From the NCBI GenBank assembly GCA_963667375.1, contig OY763323.1, positions 3,782,001 through 3,846,000 of the forward strand: 64,000 nt of DNA. The letters are read 5' to 3'. The notes beneath the pieces were generated by a model. The model did not search any database. It saw only the letters and a list, made by a program, of their open reading frames with translations, and was not told where the DNA came from. Numbering within the stretch: position 1 is the stretch's first letter; every line of letters starts with the position of its first letter. Made by a program: the position numbers and the translations under genes. Origin of the DNA: G963556115 sp963667375 (GTDB taxonomy: Bacteria > Planctomycetota > SZUA-567). Positions 33,194 through 41,971 of this stretch are shown here, one piece after another.

Positions 33194-33931
33194 ATGCCTA
33201 CAAAGAAAAAGATTGTCATAGATGAAGAGAAGTGCCGTGGTTGCGGCAAATGCGTCAACGCCTGTGTCGGCAGCGCTCTGGAACTGGTAGACGGCAAAGC
33301 CAAACTTACCCGTGAAGACTACTGCGACGGACTCGGTGTCTGTATCGGCGAATGCCCGTTTGACGCTATCTCCTTCGAGGAGGTTGAGGTTGCAGCTCCA
33401 GCCATAGCGCCAGCACCACCAGCCGGAGGCTGCCCCTCAGCTGCGGCAAGACAGCTGCGGCCGCAAGCCCACTCCGGCTGTCCCGGCAGTGCTCATAAGA
33501 CACTGAGCCAGCCAACAGCCGCTCCCGCGACCGAGAAGACAGCAGAGCATGAAAGCGCACTCAACGCCTGGCCGATTCAGCTCCATCTCATCAGACCTGA
33601 ATCCGAGCAGTTCACCGGCAAGGATATCCTGATCGCCGCCAGCTGTACCGCCTTCTCCTGCGGAAATTTTCATCCTCAGCTGCTCGCCGGAAAAGGGCTG
33701 GTAATCGCCTGCCCGAAGCTCGATAGACTTGACGGCTACAGTGACAAACTTGAATACTTCTTCAAAAATGCCAGACCCCGGAGCATCACCGTCGCCCGCA
33801 TGGAGGTCCCCTGCTGCAGCGGTCTGACCAATATGGTGACTGCGGCCCGGGAGAAAGCCGGCAGTCCACAGGGCATACGCGAGGTAGTGATCAGCCTTGA
33901 CGGCAGGATTATCTCCGACACCACTGTCTGA
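33194..33931 (+). CDS. 4Fe-4S ferredoxin-domain protein with C-terminal Cys domain
   Basis: A 245-residue protein. Residues 5-60 are a two-cluster ferredoxin (CRGCGKCVNAC and a second CDGLGVCIGECP motif). An Ala/Pro-rich linker carrying extra Cys follows, then a C-terminal domain with AASCTAFSCGNFHPQLL, LVIACPKLDRLDGYSDKL and MEVPCCSGL. I know this arrangement from uncharacterised anaerobe proteins often found with Crp/Fnr-type regulators or hybrid cluster protein genes; the exact reaction is unknown. AAGGAG precedes the ATG. A possible Fnr-type operator lies 80 bases upstream and a terminator follows, so it is a single-gene unit. Confidence 0.82.
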   Translation: MPTKKKIVIDEEKCRGCGKCVNACVGSALELVDGKAKLTREDYCDGLGVCIGECPFDAISFEEVEVAAPAIAPAPPAGGCPSAAARQLRPQAHSGCPGSAHKTLSQPTAAPATEKTAEHESALNAWPIQLHLIRPESEQFTGKDILIAASCTAFSCGNFHPQLLAGKGLVIACPKLDRLDGYSDKLEYFFKNARPRSITVARMEVPCCSGLTNMVTAAREKAGSPQGIREVVISLDGRIISDTTV

Positions 33932-33960
33932 TCAGAGACTGTAAGCACTATAAATAACGG

Positions 33961-34001
33961 CGCCACCGGAAAACAAGCCCCGGTGGCGTCGCCATTTTTT
34001 T
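33961..34001 (+). terminator. Terminator after the ferredoxin-like gene
   Basis: CGCCACCGG (33961-33969) pairs with CCGGTGGCG (33980-33988); a T-run (33994-34001) follows after five bases. The hairpin also faces the end of the convergent binding-protein gene. Confidence 0.75.
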
Positions 34002-34064
34002 GGTTGTTATGTCAAATACTTCTCATTGCAGTTAAACCCGGCTGTTGCCCGGCTGCCCGCTCAA

Positions 34065-35084
34065 CTATTTATCACCGTATACTGCCTCTTTAGACTGGAA
34101 GCCGTCAGCGATAACGGTATCCATCATATTGTCCTTATCAACAACCACGATCGGAAGAGTAATGGTTGCTACGTCGGTAGTACCGTTATCACTCATAGTA
34201 TCAGCCATTACATTCTCACCCTTGGCGAGTGTTACAGCCATCTGTGCGACTTTGGTAGCGAGCTTCTTGATTGGCTTGTAGATAGTCATAGACTGAGTTC
34301 CGCGAACAATACGCTGACAGGCGACCTCATCCGCATCCTGACCGGTTACAATGACCTTACCGGCAATTCCATACTCCTTCAACGCCTGAATCGCACCACC
34401 GGCAGTTCCGTCGTTGGATGCCAGGACACCGTCAAACTTGTCTCCGACCTTGGTGATTGCAGCGTTCATGACCTTCTTGGCATTGCTTGGATTCCAGTCG
34501 GTTACCCAGTCTTCATGTACAACCTCGATATCACCCTTCTCTACCAGCGGCAGAATGATGTTATCCTGTCCCTGCTTGAAGAGTTTGGCGTTTTCATCGG
34601 TTGGCGCACCGTAAAGACGTACGATTCGGCCTTTGCCGCCAGGGAGGTGATCAACCAGATACTTGGCCTGACCTTCACCAACCTTGATATTGTCAAATGT
34701 CACCCAGAGAGTAACATCACCAGAAGTGATTCGGTCATATGAAATTACCGGAATATCAGCGTCTACGGCCATCTCTACACCCTTAGCCATTGCCTGACCG
34801 TCATGCGGAACGATAACCAGCACATCAACCCCATTGGTAATCAGAGACTGAATATCCTGAATCTGTCTGGTATCGTCACTGTTTGCAGACTGTACCAGCA
34901 CCTTGGCACCGAGCCGCTCTGCTTCCGCGGTAAAGATATCGCGGTCTTTCTGCCATCTTGCTTCCTTGAGGGTATCAAGTGAAAGACCGATCAGAAGTTC
35001 TCCATCATCATTCGCCCCTGCAAAACCACCAAGACATACTGCAGTTAACAGAAGCGACAACAAACACATATACACTTTTTTCAT
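34065..35084 (-). CDS. Xylose-type sugar ABC transporter substrate-binding protein
   Basis: A 339-residue exported protein with an N-terminal signal peptide (about 1-24, MKKVYMCLLSLLLTAVCLGG). It closely follows the D-xylose-binding protein XylF in landmarks: ERWQKDRDIF-like KEARWQKDRDIFTAEAERLG, VQSANSD, GVDVLVIVPHDGQ, SYDRI, VASND-like LASNDGTAGGAIQAL, GQDAD and TIYKPI. Sugar stacking and polar residues cannot be compared further by eye. No permease or ATPase gene is adjacent, so the partner lies elsewhere, or the protein serves another role such as chemoreception. GGGAG precedes the ATG. It is 60 bases downstream of the UroD-like gene and probably in its transcript. Confidence 0.85.
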   Translation of the reverse strand: MKKVYMCLLSLLLTAVCLGGFAGANDDGELLIGLSLDTLKEARWQKDRDIFTAEAERLGAKVLVQSANSDDTRQIQDIQSLITNGVDVLVIVPHDGQAMAKGVEMAVDADIPVISYDRITSGDVTLWVTFDNIKVGEGQAKYLVDHLPGGKGRIVRLYGAPTDENAKLFKQGQDNIILPLVEKGDIEVVHEDWVTDWNPSNAKKVMNAAITKVGDKFDGVLASNDGTAGGAIQALKEYGIAGKVIVTGQDADEVACQRIVRGTQSMTIYKPIKKLATKVAQMAVTLAKGENVMADTMSDNGTTDVATITLPIVVVDKDNMMDTVIADGFQSKEAVYGDK

Positions 35085-35144
35085 TCTTCTCTCCCGTAAA
35101 AATTCTCTAAAAATAATTCCCCTTACAGGGACTCTGTTATTATC

Positions 35145-36413
35145 CTAACGTTCCTTATTTATCGCGTGCAGTTCATCTGCCAGTGCCACAATATTCGCCA
35201 CTGGAGTCCGAGCCTGAATATTGTGGACGGTATTGAAGACGAAACCGCCATTCCTGCCGAATACCGCACAGTTACGGCGCACCTCGCTCTTTACCTCATC
35301 CACTCCGGCAAATGGCAGTGTCTTCTGTGTATCCACACCGCCGCCCCAGAAGATAGCCTTCGCCCCGAACTTCTCCTTGAGTGTCTCAGGATCCATCCCG
35401 GTAGCTGATATCTGCACCGGATTCAGAATATCAAAACCGGCATCGAGAATCTCCGGAATAAGCGGGAGTATCGCGCCGCAGGAGTGCTTGAAGACCTTCC
35501 AGCCGGTGTTCTCATGAATCCAGCCGGTCATACGCTTATACTCGGGCTTCCAGAGACTGTTGAACTTATCAGCCGAGCAGAAGGTTGAATTCTGAGTTCC
35601 GAAATCAGCGCCGCAGAGGAAGACCGTATCAACCTTGTTACCGACCCGGGCATAAAGATTCTGCAGATTGCGCAGGGTCACATCGGTCTGACGTCTGAAG
35701 ATCTCGGAGACATAGTCCTCGCGGATTGCGGTTGAGATATACCATTCCTCAATATCGCGGATACCTTTAGGATCCTTTAGAAACGGTGCCGGTACGTGTG
35801 CGATATCGCCCAGACCGGAACCGGCAAAATTCAGAGTTACAGACCTGCCGGTGGCGTATGCAGTGTTGACCTCGCGCTCATAGTGATCCAGCATCTCCCC
35901 GGTATAATCCTTGAATTCCTCAAGATTAACCTCTGGATCCAGTTCATCCAGCTCATCCTCATCATAATCAGGCTGACGCACGATTGTATCGAAGAAATAG
36001 CCGTCATCCGGCATAAATGCAGATGGCGCAGCATTACGATCACCTTGCGGATAAATATATATCCCGCCTTTTGACTTATCATGATCTATCTCAAACTTTC
36101 CCGGAACCAGAATCTCCTGACCCCAGGGAGCGCGCCACTCTTTATAATCCTCATTCTTGAATCCATACATTCCGTTCAGCGCGTTTACACCTACAGTATT
36201 TACGCCCATAGCTTCCTTGAGATCATCATCAATCTCGCCAAGCATCTGGCAACAGTCACTGACCCGCACCGGACGCTTCTCAAGTCCGTAATAATCCCGC
36301 AGCTCCGCCACACAGCTGATATGTATTCCGGTAACCATTGTCGAACCGAAATCCACCGGTATCTTGCCTTCTACATGCGCCAGTGCATCCCGAACTATCT
36401 GTCTGTCATCCAT
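35145..36413 (-). CDS. Uroporphyrinogen decarboxylase-like (MtaA/CmuA-type) protein, copy one
   Basis: A 422-residue member of the UroD superfamily, most like the methylcobamide:CoM-type methyltransferases. The C-terminal half has FKHSCGAI, a GFDILNPVQ segment and FWGGGVDTQKTLPF. The His and Cys of HSCG are where MtaA-type enzymes bind zinc. I start it at ATG 36413 (MDDRQIVRDA; AAAGG about 10 bases upstream), because this aligns with the start of the paralogue at 53834; the longer frame begins with a GTG lacking a Shine-Dalgarno. No corrinoid protein or CoM gene lies nearby, so methyl transfer from a sugar-derived or methoxylated substrate is only a possibility. It precedes a xylose-type binding protein and follows a GntR-type regulator. 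Confidence 0.75.
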   Translation of the reverse strand: MDDRQIVRDALAHVEGKIPVDFGSTMVTGIHISCVAELRDYYGLEKRPVRVSDCCQMLGEIDDDLKEAMGVNTVGVNALNGMYGFKNEDYKEWRAPWGQEILVPGKFEIDHDKSKGGIYIYPQGDRNAAPSAFMPDDGYFFDTIVRQPDYDEDELDELDPEVNLEEFKDYTGEMLDHYEREVNTAYATGRSVTLNFAGSGLGDIAHVPAPFLKDPKGIRDIEEWYISTAIREDYVSEIFRRQTDVTLRNLQNLYARVGNKVDTVFLCGADFGTQNSTFCSADKFNSLWKPEYKRMTGWIHENTGWKVFKHSCGAILPLIPEILDAGFDILNPVQISATGMDPETLKEKFGAKAIFWGGGVDTQKTLPFAGVDEVKSEVRRNCAVFGRNGGFVFNTVHNIQARTPVANIVALADELHAINKER

Positions 36414-36870
36414 TTTACCAACACCTTTCTCTATACCTGATACTGCCGGCACTATTCAGCCGACATGCCTGAAAATTTAGACAATACACCCCACAGAGAA
36501 ACTGCTGCTTCTCACTTAACACTGAGGCCAAACCTGATTTTTCTTGGAATTAACTTTACCGGTCAGCGCCAATACCCTTCTGCGCCTGCGGTCAGGAAAT
36601 GTGTTCCCTGTACACTCCTATCAGCAATCAATGAAAACCTGTCCCAAAAATTTCCATAATACCCCACGCAGAGATAGAGCTATCTCTGAAAAGATACTTG
36701 AAAATTCTTTCTAGATTATTAATTCAGGTGTGTACAACTAGCTACTGCCTTTTCTCTCTCGTTGCACGCTCTACTGAATATAACCTCCACTTCAGTCACT
36801 TTTCTGCACCCGCGGTATGCTACCGCGGCACATGGCTCCAAATCTGCCCTGCCGGCTGCGGCAAAACAGC
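36414..36870. other. Intergenic region between the GntR-type regulator and the UroD-like gene
   Basis: It contains a perfect 8-bp hairpin at 36810-36828 (CCGCGGTA, 3-base loop) 43 bases after the regulator stop, which may end the regulator transcript. Two copies of TGTACAC-N-CCT lie in inverted orientation (36609-36619 plus strand; 36736-36726 minus strand) and could be regulator half-sites. Nothing else is recognised. Confidence 0.4.
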
Positions 36871-37938
36871 TTAGAGAGTATTACCCAAAATCAACTCCGT
36901 AGGAACGAGCTGATAAGCAATGTCACGATTGACAATCTGCTCAGCGATGAGCTCTCCCATCCGGTAAAAATCAATACTGACCGTCGTCAGCCCGCCCTCA
37001 ATCACCTCCTTCAGAGGTGTGCTGTTATACGAGAGCAGCCCGACATCACGCCCGAGTTTATACCCCTGGTTACGTGAAGCCTTGACCAGCGTCACCAGAT
37101 CCGGATCCTCGATCACGAAATAGGCATTACCGGCAACAACATCTTCAGCGCAGAGATTATTAATATACTCCGGCTCAATACCACACGCCGCACAAAAGCG
37201 CTCATATCCGCGTTTCAAACATTCGGGGATAAAATATCCCACCGGGAAACAGAGGATAAAACGGTTATAGCGCTTGATTAATTCCTGAGCCTCCAGCAGC
37301 ACCCGGGTCAATTCCTCGTCATGCGACTGCGCGATAACCACCGCGCCCTCTCCGGCATACTCGGTGTAGACATCGGCAACGAGCAGCTTGCTCTGATCAA
37401 AGTCGCGGATAACCTGCCTGACCTTCTCACTCTCAAAAGGCATAACCACATAATATTCAAACTTGCCGGCACTATTAGTAAGAAACTCCGCAAACAGATC
37501 CTCATCACGGTTACTGTAGTAGACCTGAACCGCCGCCTGCCCCTCTGTCTGTGCGTTTATACTATCCAGCAGCCCGGTGTAAATCTTTTCCTTATAGGGA
37601 TTCCAGATATCGAACATCACAAAGACATTGATATCAGCTTTATAACTGTCATTGGCAACAACATACCCTTTACCGTGAAACTTTTCAATTACACCTTTCT
37701 CACGGAGAATCTCATAGGCTTTACAGACAGTGTCACGCGATATCGAATAACGCTCACACATGCCGCGCACCGATGGCAGACGCTCACCGCGACGCAGCCT
37801 TTTACGCCGCACCGCCTGAATCACCGAATTGACGATCCGCTTATACTTTGTATCAAAGGAATCATCATCAAAAAGATCTAGAATTTCAAATGCATCGTCC
37901 GCCATTATTACCGTTTCTATGACCGCAGCAAACATCAC
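36871..37938 (-). CDS. GntR-type DNA-binding regulator with a LacI-like sugar-binding domain
   Basis: A 355-residue regulator. Residues about 30-100 are a GntR winged helix (RLPSVRGMCERYSISRDTVCKAYEIL, GVIEKFHGKGYVV). The remaining 250 residues are a periplasmic-binding-protein-like domain ending in the LacI/AraR pattern (IDFYRMGELIAEQIVNRD). This is the AraR-type combination, in which a sugar releases the repressor from DNA. The frame begins with GTG-ATG; a further ATG (MADDAFEIL) 11 codons in is an equally possible start. The neighbouring xylose-type binding protein and UroD-like gene are its likely targets. A tandem 10-base repeat lies in its upstream region. Confidence 0.85.
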   Translation of the reverse strand: MMFAAVIETVIMADDAFEILDLFDDDSFDTKYKRIVNSVIQAVRRKRLRRGERLPSVRGMCERYSISRDTVCKAYEILREKGVIEKFHGKGYVVANDSYKADINVFVMFDIWNPYKEKIYTGLLDSINAQTEGQAAVQVYYSNRDEDLFAEFLTNSAGKFEYYVVMPFESEKVRQVIRDFDQSKLLVADVYTEYAGEGAVVIAQSHDEELTRVLLEAQELIKRYNRFILCFPVGYFIPECLKRGYERFCAACGIEPEYINNLCAEDVVAGNAYFVIEDPDLVTLVKASRNQGYKLGRDVGLLSYNSTPLKEVIEGGLTTVSIDFYRMGELIAEQIVNRDIAYQLVPTELILGNTL

Positions 37939-38070
37939 CGCAACTCAAAAGTTCTGACTACTCCTGTAAAGCTGCAGTTTCACGAACAGACTTCAACTGC
38001 GACACACCATTATAAAAAAACAACAGCCAGAATTCTCAGATAAATTCTGACAGCAATCAAATTTTTTAAG

Positions 38071-38100
38071 CCATCTGATCATGTCCTGATGTGTCCTGAT
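38071..38100. repeat. Tandem 10-base repeats upstream of the GntR-type regulator
   Basis: Two exact nine-base copies (TGTCCTGAT within ATGTCCTGAT and GTGTCCTGAT, 38081-38100), preceded by a weaker third (CCATCTGATC), are spaced by one helical turn, as in operators bound side by side. The place is about 140 bases upstream of the regulator start. Confidence 0.45.
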
Positions 38101-38278
38101 CGATATATTTATATTTTACTACATACACCAGCCTAGTCAAATTAATTTTTTGCAACAATAAAATTTTTAAACTAAAAAACCTTACAATTCTCTCAAAACA
38201 AAAGACTAACAGGAATGTTTAATATAAAAAAGTGTGCAAATTAACTGCCGGAGTAACTATAAAATTTTAAAAAAATTA

Positions 38279-38318
38279 TTGACATCAGACAACAAATAGC
38301 TATATTAGACATATCTAA
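38279..38318 (+). promoter_or_regulatory. Sigma-70 promoter with overlapping palindrome upstream of the methyltransferase
   Basis: TTGACA (38279-38284), 16 bases, TATATT (38301-38306). TTAGACATATCTAA (38305-38318), a palindrome with 5-bp arms, overlaps the -10 element and start point, so a repressor bound there would block transcription. The repressor is not identified. Confidence 0.6.
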
Positions 38319-38398
38319 CTTATATAGACAAAACTAACAGCAGGACAACCGCAACAGAGCTTATTGACAAACTGCGGGACTCCTCTGAAGGAGGTATA

Positions 38399-39214
38399 AT
38401 GGCGAGCTTAAGCGGCGTGCCTGAAACCATGCTCATTCCGCTCTGGGCAAAAGCACTGGAGAGCAGACAGAAGAAACCGATATTCACCGACCTTAAAGCC
38501 GGCGAAATTCTGCTGAAAATTGATTATGATTTTTCAAAATTCAGCAAATCCTGGCTCTCACAGACCGGAGTAGTGGTAAGGACCAGCCTCATTGACCAGG
38601 CATTAACCGACTTTCTGGACCGTTACGGACGGAGCATTGTGGTAAATCTCGGCGCAGGTCTTGATACCCGTTTCAGCCGTCTCAATGACGGGCGTATCAG
38701 TCACTGGTATGATCTGGATCTTCCGGAAGGTATCACACTGCGGCGGGAATTTTTTTCAGAAAGCGCTACCGTCAGCTTCATTGAGGCCTCATTATTTGAT
38801 GAGAGCTGGCTGAGCAGAATTGACCGGGGCAGACTGCCGGTATTCTTTATCTGTGAAGGTGTACTCATGTATTTCAGTGAAGCTCTTAATAAGTCACTGC
38901 TATCAACCCTGGCGCACTCTTTTCCCAGCAGTGAATTTGTCTTTGATATTATTCCGCCGCTAATGGTCTCAAGAGCAAAATATCACGACTCGGTCAGTAA
39001 AATAAAGACTGCCTCCGGTGAACCGGTCGAGTTCAAATGGGGCGTCAGAAATCCTCAGGACCTCGCTGAATGGGATGAACACATTACGGTAAAAAGCTTT
39101 CAGAACTACTACCGCCAGCAGTGGCGGCGCTGGTCCTGGTTTGGTCTCCTCAGCCGTCTGCCAATAATCAGAGGCCTGACCAACTGCGGCATTATTACTC
39201 TGGAATTCGACTGA
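38399..39214 (+). CDS. SAM-dependent methyltransferase, leucine carboxyl methyltransferase (PPM1) family
   Basis: A 271-residue class I methyltransferase of the LCM/PPM1 type. The SAM-binding region reads VVNLGAGLDTRFSRL (about 80-94), followed by the acidic WYDLDLPEGITLRREFF, and VFFICEGVLMYFSE (about 150-163) is the family motif IVEGLLMYL-like. In bacteria these enzymes usually methylate small-molecule carboxylates or hydroxyls; the substrate is not known. GGAGG lies five bases before the ATG, one of the strongest ribosome binding sites in the window. It has its own promoter with an operator-like palindrome and no co-directional partner. Confidence 0.85.
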   Translation: MASLSGVPETMLIPLWAKALESRQKKPIFTDLKAGEILLKIDYDFSKFSKSWLSQTGVVVRTSLIDQALTDFLDRYGRSIVVNLGAGLDTRFSRLNDGRISHWYDLDLPEGITLRREFFSESATVSFIEASLFDESWLSRIDRGRLPVFFICEGVLMYFSEALNKSLLSTLAHSFPSSEFVFDIIPPLMVSRAKYHDSVSKIKTASGEPVEFKWGVRNPQDLAEWDEHITVKSFQNYYRQQWRRWSWFGLLSRLPIIRGLTNCGIITLEFD

Positions 39215-39415
39215 TATGTTACCCGTTCTACGGGATACTGGCTTTCCTCTCAAAGTTGGGAAGAAATAAAAAAACCACGAACTAGACCGCAGACTGCAGC
39301 GTATCTCTCCCTGCAGTCTGCAACTTTTAACGCAGCGGCCGAAAGCCTGAGATCTGACTTCCAGCACCTCTGATTCTCACAGAGCATCTATTCTCCATAG
39401 CAATGAGAAGACAAC

Positions 39416-39456
39416 AAAAAGTGACCGGGACAGAGCTCAAGCCCTGTCCCGGTCAC
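39416..39456 (-). terminator. Terminator of the minus-strand 2-oxoacid dehydrogenase cluster
   Basis: A perfect 13-bp stem (GTGACCGGGACAG and complement, 10-base loop) followed on the minus strand by five T. It is 33 bases after the E1 stop and closes the seven-gene cluster. Confidence 0.8.
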
Positions 39457-39489
39457 CGGTTTATTATTTATGGCAAACAAGCACAAACC

Positions 39490-41949
39490 CTAGACACCTC
39501 TCTGATATCTTGAGAGCAGTTCCATATTGGTCTGATTGGTCTTTGGAGTATAGCCATTAAGCGGAATCAACTTGGCATTGATCATATCCAGGAACCAGTC
39601 AAGCTGCGGGAAGAACATAGCCTCAAGCTCTGCTGCCGGTGTAATCCAGTTACGGCAGCCAAGTACTGCTGGAGCCGCATCAAGATAATCAAATGCAAGC
39701 TGAGACAGATTTGAAGCCACATTGTGCATGAATGAACCACGCTCCACAGACTGCTGCGCCAGCAGTACCTTACCGGTCTTCTTGATTGATTCGATAAGAA
39801 CGGTGTAATCCAGCGGATTGATCCAGCGCAGATCGATAACCTCAGCACTGACATTGTACTTCTCCTGAAGTTCATCAGCCACTTTCAGAGTATTGTACAG
39901 GATAGGACCGAGAGTAACGATTGTCAGATCGCTACCGCTTCTGCGGACAATCGGCTGACCCTCTTCAACCTCGTAGTAGCCTTCAGGCACTCCAGACTCT
40001 ACAAACATCTCGCCCATATCATAGATACTCTGACTTTCGAAGAATACCACTGGATCGGTGCGGGACAGTGCAAAGTTCATAATACCCTTGGCATCATATG
40101 GAGTAACCGGGAAGGCAAGCTTCAGACCTGGAATATGGTTGACTAGAGCAGACCAGTCCTGAGAGTGCTGCGCGCCATACTTTACACCGACACTGATTCG
40201 CAGAGTTACCGGCATCTTGAGGATACCCGCACTCATCGCCTGCCACTTGGAGAGCTGGTTGAAGATCTCATCACCGGCACGTCCCATGAAGTCACAGTAC
40301 ATCAGTTCGGCGACTGCGCGGCCGCCTTCCAGAGCGTATCCTACCGCACTGCCGACAATTGCTGCCTCAGAGATTGGAGAGTTGAATAGACGGTGGTATG
40401 GCAATGCTTCGGTCATACCGCGGTATACCGCAAACGCCCCTCCCCAATCTCTGTTTTCCTCCCCGAAGGCAACCATTGTTGGATCTTTATAGAATCTGTA
40501 CATCATTGCGTCAAAGATAGCATCACGAATGTTATAGAGCTTCATCTTAGGCACAGCCTTGCCGTCCTTGAACGCATAACGTTCCTTACCGGCATTCTGA
40601 ATAACCCTTGGATTCTCAGACATTGGGTGATTTACCTCAGGTTCACGGTCATCCAGAGACTCTTCCACCTTGTTGCTGAACATCAGACCGGCGATAACCT
40701 CTGAATTGATTGGAAGACGTGGTGAAATTTCAAGATCGATAGCCTTCTTGAACATCTCGAAGATGATCTCACCCATATTATCCTTGATCGCATCCATCTC
40801 ACTCTCAGCGGCGACACCAGACTCGACCAGACGCTTGCGGTATGCTGGGATAGCATCAGCCTCAAGGAAACGATCCTGCTCTTCCTTAGAACGGTAGCTT
40901 GACGCATCTGATGGGCTGTGACCGCTCTGACGGTAGGTTACAGTATCAAGCAGAACCGGACCCTTACCGCTTTCAAGAATCTCTTTCTTGCGCTTCATGG
41001 CATCAATAACCGCAAGTGGGTTATAACCATTGATACGCTCGGCGTGCATCTGTTCAGGATTTATGCCGCTGCCGATACGGGCGAGGAACTCATACGCCAT
41101 GGTCTCACCTCTGGTCTGACCACCCATACCATACTGGTTATTGAAGCAGTTGAAGATAATTGGCAGTCCGCCGCCGAGAGACTCATCCCAGAGCTGACGG
41201 TACTGATCCATAGAGGCAAACCACAGACCTTCCCAGACCGGACCACAGCCGAATGACGCATCACCGATATTACAGACGATGATACCAGGCTTACGGTTTA
41301 CACGCTTGTAAAGAGCCGCTCCCGGAGTAATCGGACCAGAACCACCTACAATAGCGTTATTTGGATAGATACCGAAGGGAGTGAAGAAGGCGTGCATTGA
41401 ACCGCCGAAACCACGGTTGAAGCCGGTTTCACGGGCAAACATTTCAGCATAAGCACCGTACACCAGGAACTTGACCGCGAGTTCTTTTACTGAGCCGGTA
41501 TGTCCCTTCTCAACTACGCTCAGAGTTGCGCCGTCCCAAAAGCCCTGCATTATCTTCAGCAGCTTGTCATCATCAAGCTTCTGAATTGCAGACAGACCTT
41601 TGGCCATAATTTCACTGTGAGAACGGTGTGAACCGAAGATGTGATCGTCAACACCCAGAATATAGGCCTGACCGACAGCAGCCGATTCCTGTCCCATTGA
41701 GAGGTGAGCCGGACCGGCGTGGTTGTACTCTACGCCGCGGTAGCTGCCCTCTTTCTTGAGGTGGTCGATACAATCTTCAAATTCACGGATCAGACACATA
41801 TCGCGGTAGATACGGGTAAAGTCCTCGTTAGAGAAATTTGCCTTTTCATCCTCGATACTCTTATTGTACTGACAGATGTCAATATCGTTGAATGTTATCT
41901 TTCCAGGCTTAAATATTTCTTCTGGATATATTTCAAGTTTTTGAACCAT
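39490..41949 (-). CDS. Fused alpha-beta E1 component of a thiamine-dependent 2-oxoacid (or acetoin) dehydrogenase
   Basis: An 819-residue fusion of the two E1 chains that decarboxylate a 2-oxoacid and pass the acyl group to lipoate. Residues about 40-440 are the alpha part with MGQESAAVGQ, GSHRSHSEIMAKG, GFGGSMHAF and the TPP-binding GDASFGCGPVWEG to NCFNNQYGMGG stretch (the usual GDG is GDA). Residues about 465-819 are the beta part with FGEENRDWGGAF, SPISEAAIVGSAVG, RISVGVKYGAQHSQDW and EVIDLRWINPLD. The usual enzymes have separate chains; fused forms occur in 2-oxoisovalerate-type E1. The ATG has AGGAG upstream. It is the last gene of the cluster, after E2 and E3. Substrate cannot be told: pyruvate, branched 2-oxoacids and acetoin are possible. 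Confidence 0.9.
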   Translation of the reverse strand: MVQKLEIYPEEIFKPGKITFNDIDICQYNKSIEDEKANFSNEDFTRIYRDMCLIREFEDCIDHLKKEGSYRGVEYNHAGPAHLSMGQESAAVGQAYILGVDDHIFGSHRSHSEIMAKGLSAIQKLDDDKLLKIMQGFWDGATLSVVEKGHTGSVKELAVKFLVYGAYAEMFARETGFNRGFGGSMHAFFTPFGIYPNNAIVGGSGPITPGAALYKRVNRKPGIIVCNIGDASFGCGPVWEGLWFASMDQYRQLWDESLGGGLPIIFNCFNNQYGMGGQTRGETMAYEFLARIGSGINPEQMHAERINGYNPLAVIDAMKRKKEILESGKGPVLLDTVTYRQSGHSPSDASSYRSKEEQDRFLEADAIPAYRKRLVESGVAAESEMDAIKDNMGEIIFEMFKKAIDLEISPRLPINSEVIAGLMFSNKVEESLDDREPEVNHPMSENPRVIQNAGKERYAFKDGKAVPKMKLYNIRDAIFDAMMYRFYKDPTMVAFGEENRDWGGAFAVYRGMTEALPYHRLFNSPISEAAIVGSAVGYALEGGRAVAELMYCDFMGRAGDEIFNQLSKWQAMSAGILKMPVTLRISVGVKYGAQHSQDWSALVNHIPGLKLAFPVTPYDAKGIMNFALSRTDPVVFFESQSIYDMGEMFVESGVPEGYYEVEEGQPIVRRSGSDLTIVTLGPILYNTLKVADELQEKYNVSAEVIDLRWINPLDYTVLIESIKKTGKVLLAQQSVERGSFMHNVASNLSQLAFDYLDAAPAVLGCRNWITPAAELEAMFFPQLDWFLDMINAKLIPLNGYTPKTNQTNMELLSRYQRGV

Positions 41950-41971
41950 TGTTCTTATCTCCTGCTGTTAG

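Noticed and set aside
34026..34742. 238-codon plus-strand ORF overlapping the binding-protein gene
   Set aside because: The minus-strand XylF-like frame is clearly the real gene; the shadow has no motif.
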